64,000 bases of DNA from Candidatus Methanomethylophilaceae archaeon (GTDB taxonomy: Archaea; Thermoplasmatota; Thermoplasmata; Methanomassiliicoccales; Methanomethylophilaceae), in contig CALULN010000021.1 in the NCBI GenBank assembly GCA_944321505.1, forward strand, positions 98,497 through 162,496. The letters are read 5' to 3'. Position 1 is the first letter of the stretch, and each line of letters begins with the position of its first letter. The position numbers and the translations under genes are program-made. The notes under the pieces were generated by a model. The model did not search any database and was not told the DNA's origin. It saw only the letters and a program-made list of their open reading frames with translations. Positions 37,401 to 44,867 of the stretch are shown here, one piece after another.

Positions 37401-40400
37401 TCCGATGCCCATCATGTACACGTTGACGACGTAGATGATCTCCTTCCTGTCAGCTATGCTGGCATGGAGGACCACGTCCTCCTCCGGGAAGGCGTCGCCT
37501 GCCTGCACCCTCTGCATGAACCCTTCGTCGAGATACCATCCCAGGAACGAGTACGGGCTGGTGGTCTCGCGGTCCAGAGCGTTCAGGTCGAGACCGTTGA
37601 GCTGCACCCAGGGCAGCTCCGGGTACACGGTGCCCTCGGGCGAGTATTCGACGGTGATGCTGGCGACCTTGTCGAACACCACCTTCGATCCGTCCGGACC
37701 TGTGAAGTCCACCACGAACTCTATCGTGTAGTTGGAGGTCTCCAGCTCGACTTTGACGGTGACGCCGGTGCTCTGGGCGGATGGCACCGTGAAGCCGTTC
37801 ACGGCACCCATGTCGTGATCGGTACCGTCGTGCCCGAGCGTGAGCTTCGACACGGAGTACCCGTGCGGGATGTCCAGAGTCAACTGCGTCCCCGGAACGG
37901 CATAGGACGGCAATAACCCGACATCCGCATCCGGCGTCACCTTCAGTGCCAGCGAGACCAGCCTGTAGGATCCGCTGACGCCGCCGGACACCACTGTGAT
38001 GGTGCCGAACCCGCTGCCGCCGTAGGACAGAGCATATTCACCCAGGAGGGCGCTGACGGAGAACACGCCGTACTCGCCGTCGACGGATGACTGGCGGACG
38101 GTGTACGTCCTCCCGTCCCCCGTCAGGGTTATGCTGCCTCCGGGAGCCGCCCCGTCGACGGAGAGCCTGATCACCGCACTCTCCAGACCTCCGACGCGGA
38201 CCTCCACGCGGGAGTCCCCGCGGACGGTCATATATGTGGACTGCTTGGATGCGTCGTCGATCGCACCGGCCTTGCTGACCACCCAACCCTCGAAGGTGTA
38301 GCCGCCCTCCGACACATAGCTGAGGGACAGCCTGTCTCCGTAGTGGGCGGAGAAGCTGATGTACGAGGTGTACTCCCTCCCGGAGCTGGTGCTGCCGTCG
38401 GAGGATATCAGCGTCGCCGTGACCGAGCCGCCCGCCGGCTTCATGACCACGACCTCGTAGCTCAGCGCCCTCCACTGCGCAACGAGGTGGAGCTTCCCGT
38501 CGTCGGAGAGATGCCTGCCCACCTCGCTGGCAGGGATCTCGATCGTCACCCCGGGAGCATACTCTTGGCCGGTGGCCTCGATGATCCAGCCTGACAGCTC
38601 GTATCCGACCCTGTCGGCTCCGGTGGGGGTGAAGGTGTAGTATCCGCCCTCCGGCCCCACGGCGAACTCCTTGGGCGGGACGACGGTGGAGCCGTAGTCC
38701 TGGGCATCCTGCACAACGGTGATGCTGTTGTACAGCACGTCCGCATGGATCTTCACGTGCCATCCGCCGCCCTCGACGGTGACCATGCTCTGCTCGATGG
38801 TGTTGTCGGCGTAGACCGGTATGCCGGTGCCTGAGACGGAGACGTACCACACCAGGGTCCCGCCTTCGGGAACGGTGCCGAACGCAACGACGGCCTGCTC
38901 TAGGTACGGTCCGAAGAGGTCGTCCAGCCTTATCCTCTCGCCATCGCCTGCGCCCAGGGTGAGGATGACGTCGCCGTCCTCGTTATGGAAATCCAGGATG
39001 ACGCCTCTGGGCTGCCACCCCGCATAGAGGGTGATGTCCCCTTCCACCTTGTCGTTCTTGAAATCCCACAGAACGAGGCAGTCCCTGTCCTTGTACCACC
39101 CGGTGAACTCGTACCCGGGGCGGACGGGGTCCTTACCACCGTAGTTATCGATGGTGAACGGCTCCCCCATGGGGACGTAGTAGGTGGAGGTCCTCCCGTC
39201 GTACATCTCGTCGAAGGTGACGGTGTACATGTACCTGGCGAACAGCGTTATGTCCCTGATCAGTGGCGAGTTGAAATTGAACTGGCTGGTGAAGGTCTCG
39301 TCGTTGTACCAGCCGATGAAGTTGCCCATCACCTGCGGGCCGTCGGAGGCGGTGATGGTGGTCCCGTAGTCGAACTGCATCGGGATGCTGACGTTCTGCC
39401 TGGAGTCCACGAAGGTCACGGTGACCGGCCCGTGGGTCACCACCTTCACGGTGATCGTGAACTGATACGTCTCACCGTTGGTGACACGGACCTCGAAATC
39501 GATGGCGAAGCTGCAGTCGGTCCCCTCGAAGCCCTCTATGGAGAACCTTATGGTGTTGGGGAAGGTGCCGCTGAAAGTCCCCAGATGCGCGGACTCCGAC
39601 CCTGCCGCAAGGACGTGCTCGAAGCCGCTGCCGGTCCACCCGATGCTGCCCTCGTGGTTGTTCACTCCCGATATCGTCAGTGCGGGGGCGCCCTCCAGGG
39701 AGCCGCCGTTGAACCTCGCATCGGTGACATAGAGGTCGCCCTCATAGCCCAGAGCGGGGATCACGATGGTGCTCTGTCCGCTGCCGGCGATTATGTCGAT
39801 GGTGCTGGACCCCTCGTGGGGGTGGTCGTGCCCTTCGATGTAGATGGCTATGGACACATCGATTGTGTTGAAGTAGACGTAGTTGGTCTCGCCCTCCGGC
39901 GAATCGGCCACCACCACCTCCCGGAACTGGATGGTCACCGTGCCTGCGTATCCGGACAGCATGGGGTTGATTCCGGACACTTTGATGCCGATCCTGGGCG
40001 AATCCGGCCCGCCGGCGTCCTCCAGGACCACATAGGTGGTCTCCGACGAGCGGTCCGGCACATAGAGTCCGGTTCCGTTGTTGAAAGAGGTCAGCCCTTC
40101 GCCCGCATATCCCATGAGCACGGACAGCGAGCCGTATTCGGTGGGATCCCCCGACACCAGCCTGAAGGCGTTGGCGGTGGCAGATGTGAAGTATCCGCCT
40201 CCGTACAGCAGCGATGTCCCGGACGATGTCATCGGTATGTCCAGCTTCAGCTCGTCGGATACGAGCGCCCCTTCGCCGATGTCCGGATCGTACTTCAGAA
40301 CAGCGGAACCCGTCTGACTCACGACACCAGGGATGTACCAGTACCTGCACTCGGGGCTGGACAGGTCGGAGTACTGGAGGGTGCGGTACAGGCCCTCGTC

Positions 40401-43400
40401 GTCGGTGACGAATCCGCCGACGGAATCCACCGATCCGTAGGCGAAGGCACCGTAGTACGTCTCCGACGCCAGCAGCGATAGGACGGTGTATCCGTACACC
40501 CTCCCGAATCCCTCGGAGTTCTGCAGGGAGAATATGGTCCCCACCTCCACGTATACGGTGTTGAGGGGCGCGGTCTGGGTGGTGTGCACGATCGGAGTGG
40601 CCAGGCTGTGGAAGTCCCCGGTCTCCCCGAGGGGCGATGAGAGGTAAATCTGAGTGCCACCGACCAGATCCAAACGGCCGACGGAATAGAAGCTGAATTT
40701 CTCGCTGGCGCTTGAGGATGTCCCGCTGTTCCTGCCTTCGAGATGGATTTCGGAAAAGGTTATGCACACGGCGTCCGCACGCTGCACGGACATCATCCTC
40801 AGGGAGGCGTTCGTGATGTGTATGGTGGTGTCGCCTTCGGTCAGACAGGAGTTGCCCTCGCCGAACAGGCTGCCGTTGAAGTTTATGGTGCAGGAACTCC
40901 CGTCAACGATCAGCTTGGAGTTGCCGTACACCAAAGTGGTGTCGAACAGCGCATCCCCGACGGACACGTCGCCCACATCCCCTCCTCCGTAGACGGACTG
41001 GCCGATGGTCACGGTCCCTTCATGGGGGGTCTCGGACTCGGTGCAGCCGATGTAGACGTAGGTATGGTCCCAGGTGATGCCGCGGTACCCTCCGCCGAAC
41101 ACGCTGCCGCCTATCTCCGCGGAGAGGATGACCACGAATGTGTATCCGTCCGGATCCGCAGCGCCGTCGTTACCGTTCTGAGAGCCCCCGTACACCGAAC
41201 CTGTGACCGTTGCGCCCTCCAGCCTCACCGTCCTGCTGCCGCTCGTGGAAGTGCGGTTCGATGTGCCGAGGCCTCCGCCGTAGACGGTGGATGCGGCGGT
41301 GCCGCCTCTGAGCTCCGTGACGATGTTGCCTTCCACCAGTCCGTAGGCGGAGCCTCCGTAGATATTGCCTGTCACTGTGGTGGAGTCCACCGTCAGGGCG
41401 ACGTTGCCGAAGACAGAAGTTCTTGACGCGGTTCCGAGTCCGCCCCCGTATATGGAGCCGCCGACTGTGGATCCGGTGACCGTCACGCCAATCGTATCGG
41501 ATGCCCCGTACTGCCCGCCGCCGTAGACGCTTCCGTCGACTGTGGAGCCCTCGGATATGTCGAGGACGACGGTTCCCACTCTGCCGGAATCCGCGATGGC
41601 CTCAACGCCCTGGCCTCCGCCGTAGACGTCTCCGTGCACGACCGACGCTTCCACATCGACATCGGCGGTCCCCCTGACGCCGTCGATGCTCATCACCATA
41701 CCGTAGGCTCCGCCGCCGTAGACGCTGCCTGTCACTTCCGCATCGGCGATGCGCACAGAGGTGTTGGAAACGGCTCCCAGAGCTGGATACTGATTGTGAC
41801 CCTCTCCCCCGCCGTAGACGGAGCCCTGAATCGACACAGGGTAGTGACCCAGCACCTGCACGTTGGCGGTGGCGTTCACCCTGCCGATCTCGGCTCCGCC
41901 GTAGATGTTGCCGTTCACCGTCCCGCCCATGACCATCACCATAGTGCTCCCGGTGACGCGGGCGTATCCTGTGTAGTCGACAGAGGAGTCATAGACGGCT
42001 CCGCCGCCGGACTTCCAGAGGATATCCTGATAGGAGTAGGATCCTGCCGTGCCCACTATGGCGGGGACCTCCATAGGCGCATCGTACGGCTGACCGTTGA
42101 GCATCAGCACGCCTTTTCCTCCGCCGTAGACGCTGCCCTCGACGGTCCCACCGTTGACCAACACGTTAGTATCCCCGTCAACCGCGGCCATGTCTGGATC
42201 CGAAGCCGAGAAGGTCGCATTTACGCCGCTGTAGGACGACAGCTTCGGGACAGATTCCCCTCCGCCGTAGACGCTGCCTTTGACGGTGCCTCCGGACACG
42301 ATGACGAACACATCGCCGATGACGACGGAGTGCCCGGTGGAGTCCATGTACCCATCGCTGTTTATGCCTCCGCCGCTGCTGTGGGTGACCTTGTCGAGAC
42401 CTCCTCTCCCGCCGCCGTACACGTCCCCCAGGACGGTCCCGCCGGAGATCTCCACGAAAACGCCGTCGTCCACCCTGGTGTCGTCCGGATCCCCGACGGT
42501 GATGGTCCCGCGGTACCCTCCGCCGTAGACACTGCCCACAGTGCCGCCTTTGATCTGGACGTCGATCCTCTCGCCGTCGGCCATGGTGGTGGCCTCCGGG
42601 AGGTACCACGTGTCGTATCCCGCTCCGAACACCGACGCCACCCATGCGTTCCCGGTCACCACGATCTTCGTGGCGTCCACGCTGGTGACCGGCATCGGGG
42701 AGCTCTGCGAGGACGACTGCCTGTTGCCGTCGGTTATGGTGCCGCAGGCGACGTGCCTGACCACCGCGTTCCCGGAGATCTCCAGATATGCGAACTCCAC
42801 ATGGGAGAACGCCCTCCTGCTGCCGGCCTGGACGTCCCAGATGTCCGTGTCGCCGGAGAGGAATATGTGTGTGGACCCGTAGACGTAGGTGGGGTCGCTG
42901 TAGTTGTTGCTGTCCCTGCCGGAGACGCCGCCCTCCATGATGGTGGACTCCTCCAGCCACATGCCGTCGGGGATGTAGTCGGTGCCCACCTTCGACTCGT
43001 GGTAGCTGTCACCGGGCATGCGGAATCCCGTGGAATAGATGTACGTCCCGCCTTGGTCGGGACCGTTCTCCCAGGTGGGGACCGCCGAACCGTATACGCT
43101 GCCTCCTGCGCCGGATCCTCCGACCACCGTGTCCAAGGACATACCGCCCTTGAGGACGACGTATGTCGAGAGAGGCTTGCTCTCCGAGCCGATGTCGCTG
43201 CCCGCGCCGCCGCCGACGATGTTGTAGTACGTTCCGCTGTGGACTATGATGAAGGTTCCAAGGTCGACGGTCCTGCTCAGCTCCGCATCCGCCGAGACGA
43301 TGGATTTGCCGGTGCGCACAGCCGTCTCCACCGGGTGCGTGCCTCCGCCGAACACCTGCGGTGCAGAATTGAATGATGCGGCTCCCGTACCTATGCCGGT

Positions 43401-44504
43401 GCCGAGGATGAGCCTGTGGCCGTTGGCGAATATGCCCCTGTCGGATCCGTCGCCGTGGCTGTTGTTTGGTGCGCTGGATGTCAGGCTCACGTTGTCTATG
43501 ACAGTGTCCCCGCCGAGGCTGATGGTTCCGAAGCTCAGATTCGCCTGGTTGTGAGAGCGGATCGTGCAGGGGATGGCGATGCTGTATCCGCCGGTGGTGC
43601 TGCCGCCGGAGGAGGTGACGGTGAAGATGTCCACAAACATCCTCTCGCTGTGAGTGGAGTAGTGAACAAGGTCGGTGGAAAGACTATCTGAGTTGATCTG
43701 GCTTATGGAGCTGACGGATTTGTACGTGACGAACCGCGGTTCGATATAAACTGTATGATTCTCCCCCTCACCTATGGTTGGCAAATCTCCGCCTTCTACA
43801 TAAACACTCGGCTCCACCCAGACGGCATAAAGATCCGCGATGGCAGAGGGCACCACGTCTCCTGGATAATAATCCAGAGTGCCGCCATCGGAGGTGCTCC
43901 AACCTGCGAATATCTTATTCACAGTTACGGTTGATTCGACAGTGAATGTGAAAGTGCCGCTCCCCCTATTTTGCGACCATATTGTACGGTCATCTACTGT
44001 CAGTTTATTGTTTTCGTACGATGCACCGTCATAATCACTAGAATAATCAATCTTGATGCCGGGACTGACATTCAGTGTAAGGGTTCCTCCATTGTGATTG
44101 TTCCAACTTGAAATGTCCCATTTCACAGTCCGGTGGAATTGGAATGTCAGGTTCTCATAGGTGACCTCCGGTCCGATCCAATCCTCAGTTGCGGTTCCGC
44201 TGGTCGAAGTGAACGTTTCCGCCCAGAATTCCGGGTTGTACTCGGTGGCGGCTATGCCGTCGTAATGGACGGTGACCTGCCTCGGATCTCCGCTTCCATA
44301 ATGGTAGGTGATGTCCTGCCCCGCATAGTCATCGGAGGGCGCGGCGGTCTGCGAGGATGCGGGTCCGGAGGTCACCAGCGGGACCACTGCCACGGAGAGC
44401 ATCATCAGCACGGCTATGACTGCGAAGACTCCAAGCCTGCGGACGTCGGAACCGGGTCCCCTCGGGGCGGGAACAGTGGCTCCGCTCATTGAACCGAACT
44501 TCAT
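25413..44504 (-). CDS. Giant surface protein/adhesin-like protein (6,363 residues)
   Basis: One uninterrupted frame of 19.1 kb. The signal peptide is residues about 20-45 (LGVFAVIAVLMMLSVAVVPL). Residues about 470-1180 hold some 15 turns of a GSVYGGG-type repeat, like right-handed beta-helix adhesins. About 1700-2740 hold InlB/Flg_new-like repeats (FTGWYKDRDC, LTLTAQWTPKK). About 2770-6300 hold dozens of MBG/Ig-like modules (KVYDGTALTADG; VNAGTATVSISGRGNFTGEA). One membrane helix (WVLAFILAIGIAAASYHGIM) and a basic tail end it. The ATG is set by GAGGAG upstream. The stop is TAG. Probably anchored outside the cell and host- or neighbour-binding; function is inferred. Confidence 0.9.
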   Translation of the reverse strand: MKFGSMSGATVPAPRGPGSDVRRLGVFAVIAVLMMLSVAVVPLVTSGPASSQTAAPSDDYAGQDITYHYGSGDPRQVTVHYDGIAATEYNPEFWAETFTSTSGTATEDWIGPEVTYENLTFQFHRTVKWDISSWNNHNGGTLTLNVSPGIKIDYSSDYDGASYENNKLTVDDRTIWSQNRGSGTFTFTVESTVTVNKIFAGWSTSDGGTLDYYPGDVVPSAIADLYAVWVEPSVYVEGGDLPTIGEGENHTVYIEPRFVTYKSVSSISQINSDSLSTDLVHYSTHSERMFVDIFTVTSSGGSTTGGYSIAIPCTIRSHNQANLSFGTISLGGDTVIDNVSLTSSAPNNSHGDGSDRGIFANGHRLILGTGIGTGAASFNSAPQVFGGGTHPVETAVRTGKSIVSADAELSRTVDLGTFIIVHSGTYYNIVGGGAGSDIGSESKPLSTYVVLKGGMSLDTVVGGSGAGGSVYGSAVPTWENGPDQGGTYIYSTGFRMPGDSYHESKVGTDYIPDGMWLEESTIMEGGVSGRDSNNYSDPTYVYGSTHIFLSGDTDIWDVQAGSRRAFSHVEFAYLEISGNAVVRHVACGTITDGNRQSSSQSSPMPVTSVDATKIVVTGNAWVASVFGAGYDTWYLPEATTMADGERIDVQIKGGTVGSVYGGGYRGTITVGDPDDTRVDDGVFVEISGGTVLGDVYGGGRGGLDKVTHSSGGGINSDGYMDSTGHSVVIGDVFVIVSGGTVKGSVYGGGESVPKLSSYSGVNATFSASDPDMAAVDGDTNVLVNGGTVEGSVYGGGKGVLMLNGQPYDAPMEVPAIVGTAGSYSYQDILWKSGGGAVYDSSVDYTGYARVTGSTMVMVMGGTVNGNIYGGAEIGRVNATANVQVLGHYPVSIQGSVYGGGEGHNQYPALGAVSNTSVRIADAEVTGSVYGGGAYGMVMSIDGVRGTADVDVEASVVHGDVYGGGQGVEAIADSGRVGTVVLDISEGSTVDGSVYGGGQYGASDTIGVTVTGSTVGGSIYGGGLGTASRTSVFGNVALTVDSTTVTGNIYGGSAYGLVEGNIVTELRGGTAASTVYGGGLGTSNRTSTSGSRTVRLEGATVTGSVYGGSQNGNDGAADPDGYTFVVILSAEIGGSVFGGGYRGITWDHTYVYIGCTESETPHEGTVTIGQSVYGGGDVGDVSVGDALFDTTLVYGNSKLIVDGSSCTINFNGSLFGEGNSCLTEGDTTIHITNASLRMMSVQRADAVCITFSEIHLEGRNSGTSSSASEKFSFYSVGRLDLVGGTQIYLSSPLGETGDFHSLATPIVHTTQTAPLNTVYVEVGTIFSLQNSEGFGRVYGYTVLSLLASETYYGAFAYGSVDSVGGFVTDDEGLYRTLQYSDLSSPECRYWYIPGVVSQTGSAVLKYDPDIGEGALVSDELKLDIPMTSSGTSLLYGGGYFTSATANAFRLVSGDPTEYGSLSVLMGYAGEGLTSFNNGTGLYVPDRSSETTYVVLEDAGGPDSPRIGIKVSGINPMLSGYAGTVTIQFREVVVADSPEGETNYVYFNTIDVSIAIYIEGHDHPHEGSSTIDIIAGSGQSTIVIPALGYEGDLYVTDARFNGGSLEGAPALTISGVNNHEGSIGWTGSGFEHVLAAGSESAHLGTFSGTFPNTIRFSIEGFEGTDCSFAIDFEVRVTNGETYQFTITVKVVTHGPVTVTFVDSRQNVSIPMQFDYGTTITASDGPQVMGNFIGWYNDETFTSQFNFNSPLIRDITLFARYMYTVTFDEMYDGRTSTYYVPMGEPFTIDNYGGKDPVRPGYEFTGWYKDRDCLVLWDFKNDKVEGDITLYAGWQPRGVILDFHNEDGDVILTLGAGDGERIRLDDLFGPYLEQAVVAFGTVPEGGTLVWYVSVSGTGIPVYADNTIEQSMVTVEGGGWHVKIHADVLYNSITVVQDAQDYGSTVVPPKEFAVGPEGGYYTFTPTGADRVGYELSGWIIEATGQEYAPGVTIEIPASEVGRHLSDDGKLHLVAQWRALSYEVVVMKPAGGSVTATLISSDGSTSSGREYTSYISFSAHYGDRLSLSYVSEGGYTFEGWVVSKAGAIDDASKQSTYMTVRGDSRVEVRVGGLESAVIRLSVDGAAPGGSITLTGDGRTYTVRQSSVDGEYGVFSVSALLGEYALSYGGSGFGTITVVSGGVSGSYRLVSLALKVTPDADVGLLPSYAVPGTQLTLDIPHGYSVSKLTLGHDGTDHDMGAVNGFTVPSAQSTGVTVKVELETSNYTIEFVVDFTGPDGSKVVFDKVASITVEYSPEGTVYPELPWVQLNGLDLNALDRETTSPYSFLGWYLDEGFMQRVQAGDAFPEEDVVLHASIADRKEIIYVVNVYMMGIGGDYPDPATPTYEIQTIELENQYVGWRPDYPGFAVDPKKSDDYLHTVVEAGMDDLDIYMVRASGTAVLDPAGGTVSESDGWTLDEKGNLTRKIWYGETVTLPVPVKTENVFGGWSVDGSTVTQVTVGDGMWDEAANTVSFAGAAQWTVNEYHLVLSTLYGTFSNGQTTMTVSVPYGTPLSEVLDGYRAELEGKAGMYADFVGWSPAPPETMPANTLTLTAQWTPKKVSITVTGDEHVTISVSGSSLIGSDGSYESVFNGSIDLMLSFDSGYSLYEATGAKEQPVRKSAVQFEWTVPLNSGNVAVGEGGTLSLTLNVVSVESAVTVTYVINGTPAASLFQNVPTGENVVLHNLSGLQGLTFDGWYSDPEMKNRIEGNTIPFVDADDREVVYGSLTADKPTGHITASDLVLDNGVYVGTYNGGRHTLTAVPDTYAEGPTALDYDLTYRIIWDDKVNSTENRTVSFTSAGDYSVTLTVTATLTIGGTVSDVSEPHTEEFKIRIDRADAKVVWVHADSYIYNGTDRSGTVYAYYVGMDGKNHQLTVSFPESFTDVGEYTFTVPEEDSNHIFSNTTLYLSIGKKALTITQDGSLSYNGQAQSPKFTDDRVRGDDISYTITDSKTDAGTYTVSLDGVKLTGADAGNYELPADVIWTIDRVAAGDLTWEVVGTYTYTGSEVIPEVQAYIGDSPVSMALGEDYRVAGMQGRNNTNAGTAYVLVECTGNFSGTAVVEFRIGQLDLSDVVITVTGDTTYTGERIIPDYTVTAEDGTPLRLTVEDATVSFGNNINVAEGGSITLSQGSSGNCVNFVTEVFTISKTELYADITGNLSVVFGETGTLGIHGYSQEYGGAVSWTSSDTGVAAVSGDAGGAAVTPVSVGQTTITLLIAGMDNYQDLERTVVLYVTTATIPEPDVRGYAGEYDAGEHYAILLGKGTEAYTVTFSTDGLQYSGTVPQVRDVADSGVYYVKFEMPNYEPLVMTVEAEVTPAGAEALQKGSITYNGEAQTAEFALNGILNGDDVGYAVIDGGAAKYAGTYTATLELTGGDAGNYAPSDITVQWTIGRAVLKIDWGQLKFVYSGEDQAPSPVFTDVSNDVRVFFDTEVHAGGSVVTVHADAGKYTIAVNDPHLINYELSEGHAYEVEFTITPQEVSLDSVELVYNSQQQTPEFVLPELIDAEVAVSADSQKDVGGYTATFTIIGTGSGNYVPAGAVDGAGTASWSIIRLDISGATVIVDGDYTYNGGQIVPAGSDVTVKVTVNGVEITLPSGDYTFSATDNVDAGEATLTVNGTGNCTGAAAGTFIIDPAQLPTEGWTVTNEHTYTGTSHGDDILVSNGSLVQGEDFTASSDSIDAGKATAIIEGVGNYTGEAEVEFTIEKYVIQVSLDRTQFTYNGQAHSVELDTSAVFAHDDGYVSFSITGDVSATAVGDHTVTVVMSAGESGDRTGNYELSSETLVWSIVKRSLTFEQNELVYNGQEQSPTFIMSGEVDGEDVDFTFTAVEQTDAGSYTAGIEVTGAHAGNYTWPVQVEWSISPMDITAVRQDGTLTYNGGIQFPTFTVPGLISGDAVTVEITGGTEQATDADAYTAVVRLTGYDAGNYHLISTGAEWTIGKLTIQVSLDEKEFVYGRTEYKVTPSYAGVLNVDAGDVTVTFGGVKSAVNAGDYAVTVSLAGDRSHNYALPSEGLDWKISKRTIAVSLVQDEFVYNGRQHDVQLSDWSSYVIEGDAVNVEMTAGRCATAVGDYKVALQLTDASGNYQLSATILEWSISKLDLSDVGIVISPDADLTYIGSAIEPGFTVTYNGAVIPSSDYTFVYGDNINAGTGAGSITVTAKQNGNLTGEKTFRFDIGRASATVEWTLDGSYKYDGTDQIDSVDAVLKGVGDETSVALDVSTQSGYAFINAGEYVLVADVNGYEGNYVITDAKKTVTMQKRSVTLTSESDSKVYDGTALTADGVSIGGDGFVDGEGVTCSVTGSQINAESSANAFTYTFDSGTSADNYVITKTEGTLTVTALDLSEVEIVISSDADLTYDGSAKTPTFTVVYNGHTIPVSDYSSDYGDNIDAGADAGSITVTANSSNCTGSQSVTFDIARAQLPADGWTMVGEYVYSGGTHQVTVSHVGLVQNTDFIVSSDDVNAGPADATITGTGNYDGVVTVQFRIAQKEVAVQWGPDSGFVYNGNNQAPRFTIVSGIDGIAVTAESEVRQNGSVTAAHSDAGDYTIAITGLGNSNFALPSDGLTKEFTISKATLAISISGFHSTDTQNNKPLELVGYDISYGGTIAWTSSDTGVATISGDGTAIEVVPVSAGSTIIKVSVTGMKNYQDAAAEIEFTVSNAVITGIEIKGYDGIYDGQAHDVIVSFTGTQSGDVISYLVNGVYTQTMPQVTDVADSGTYRVMIEREGHKPLYVDVGVTVSPLSIDDAAVTVNGTYTYTGSQIRPTDITVSVGGLTVPADAYELGYEDNILVSTGGMVTVTAVTGFNFTGTASGTFDIGKAKARIVWTGADAEYIYDGTDQKSKIKAVFEGVGGESSVVLTVIIGSGSEFRNAGEYTFSVDVFQYEDNYIISGDESVDITMGKRSVTLTSASDEKVYDGTPLTNDTVTVSGDGFVGNEGANFDVTGTQTAAGSSDNTFTYSLKEGTLEGNYSITKVEGTLEVTKRNLNITWSDYEGLVYDGSNQKPTYTDDRVGGDELEFNVTIEKDGSSVSGCVGAGSYMITVSVSGGEDAANYVLVNGTLAFTIGKANATIVWTGIDADYIYNGEDQKSGIAAVFKGVGGETSVGLGVTISINSSVVQEFRDAGTYTFSVDVSQYESNYEIAGDKSVSVDIGKKVISIVWGDADFTYNGQPQAPAVGFGGFAEGDSAEPVWNVTGADEAYTDAGAYTITVTGIDGTCAPNYELPSEASLEFEIKRMQISATQAENFTYDGTDKTVSFVLSGHIEADKDRLGYNIIDGGTQRDAGTHIAVVVLTGEAAVNYCLPSVESASRITLLSANGNQYSVQWTIGQLSIEGAVVTIGDYDSVYDGNAKEPGVTGVKLNKLTLTGEDYSVYYKDNTDAGTAYVVITAKEDGNYTGEVTVGFQISKKKIEVFIDTAFQHKYDGTKKTAVLDGSWNSYVVGRDSGKVNVTLGDGSTAINAGTYSAAVVLTDGSGNYELSATELEWSIAKRTVTLTSADESKVYDGTALIGSGEVEIGGDGFADREGAAYTFTGSQTVADSSYNEFTYVLNAGTRADNYEITTDFGELTVSPRPITDPEVSIEELVSYVYTGSVNKPDIEASFNGVPLVQGKDYTLSYSGDLVNVTADVVTVKITGTGNFSGEKELTFSIVPASIENAVIGGISDQTYDGSEIRPDVTVTWNRNALAEGSDYDVSYSNNVNAGTATVSISGRGNFTGEAYGTFEIKRKPIGVSVSETGFIYDGKKHTAELGDFSADIAQGDDVALHLEGDISATDAGTYHVRVVMEGSDAGNYSLKATAFTWIIEKADLGSAHVTVPDGLTHTGSAVEPDVLVEFGGMTLVAGRDYTLSYADNYDAGTAYVTVTAVEDGNFEGSLTVGFDIGRAHLDLVDIADLDDAVYHGSAHTPEISAEYNGSELIEGMHYTVEYHDNIEAGTATVVLRAVDGSNFTGYRHLTFDISPASVDGFGIGDVDDRVYTGSPIEPGISAVFNGAPLTEWEDYELRYADNTDAGTAVIIIEGRGNFSGVREIGFMIVPASMEDVSIAPVPDQMYTGAEVRPGITATLNGVPLVEVEDYILSYVGDTVNVTGDCVYVVAEGIGNLTGTVSIPYRIVYDGLQDITGITVNGYTGVYDGSEHIAVTVIGTMQGDKVSYSTDGTTFVSDVPTVTHVSDSGVVWVKVERPGCVPTMFGVSVTVAPAGLTVESSSVQGMYDGEPLTGNEVTVVNGQLFGDDGFIWVFTGQQTAPGSSANTFVPAALPGTEAGDYIITLVYGTLTVDQSAISESSSWVLAFILAIGIAAASYHGIMWVSGGRPLEALSALASRLASAIRRE

Positions 44505-44585
44505 CGTGCATCTCCTCTGTGGAACGAACGTTTCGGCAAACACGTTTCATGTCAGTGGCGCCCATGATCGGACACAAAGCTTCGG

Positions 44586-44596
44586 CCCCCCCCCCC
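44586..44596 (-). repeat. 11-base homopolymer (G11 on the coding strand) in the giant gene's leader
   Basis: Eleven C on the plus strand, G11 as transcribed, 82 bases upstream of the ATG and followed by T4 on one side. It is the longest homopolymer noticed in this GC-balanced window. Such tracts commonly change length by slippage. Confidence 0.9.
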
Positions 44597-44649
44597 AAAA
44601 GAGGAGATAGGGGGGACCGTAATTGTCTGGCACAAGAATTCGCCACTAT

Positions 44650-44660
44650 AGAATATATAG
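44650..44660 (-). promoter_or_regulatory. Probable TATA box of the giant surface-protein gene
   Basis: Minus-strand CTATATATTC stretch. A start near 44629 would place the G11 tract inside a leader of about 125 bases. An alternative TTTAAATTTTAAAG lies at about 44685-44699. Confidence 0.4.
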
Positions 44661-44867
44661 ATTATGAGAAATTGTACAATCAACTTTAAAATTTAAATAA
44701 CGTTAATAAAAAAGTGTCTACTTTAAACCCCTGTGAAAATCTGAAAAAACGTCATATTTATACATATCATACATATGAATTCTGTTCGCAATTCACGGCG
44801 TTAACACCACTTCAGCCTCAGATTCGGCTGTTCCACGAGGACGATGGGATCCGCTGCCCATATCGGA

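Larger units (their letters stand above)
44505..44867. other. 363-base non-coding gap: leader and promoter region of the giant gene
   Basis: No credible gene on either strand. It holds the giant gene's ribosome site (GAGGAG), an 11-base homopolymer, a probable TATA box, and a very AT-rich stretch at about 44640-44800 unlike the GC-rich surroundings. The last 70 bases are the 3' flank of the DUF3793 gene. Confidence 0.7.

Noticed and set aside
40960..43100. DNA-level tandem repeat or CRISPR in the YGGG region
   Set aside because: The recurring DNA words come from a protein repeat (GSVYGGG) with varied codons and spacing.
25900..43700. Many long open frames on the plus strand opposite the giant gene (for example 41634-43376 and 34008-35642)
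   Set aside because: They mirror the codon bias and repeats of the minus-strand gene, have low-complexity Val/Asp/Gly/His-rich products, and lack ribosome sites and family motifs.
44640..44800. Mobile element or replication origin in the AT-rich stretch
   Set aside because: No terminal repeats, transposase, or clustered origin boxes are visible; a promoter and leader explain the composition well enough.
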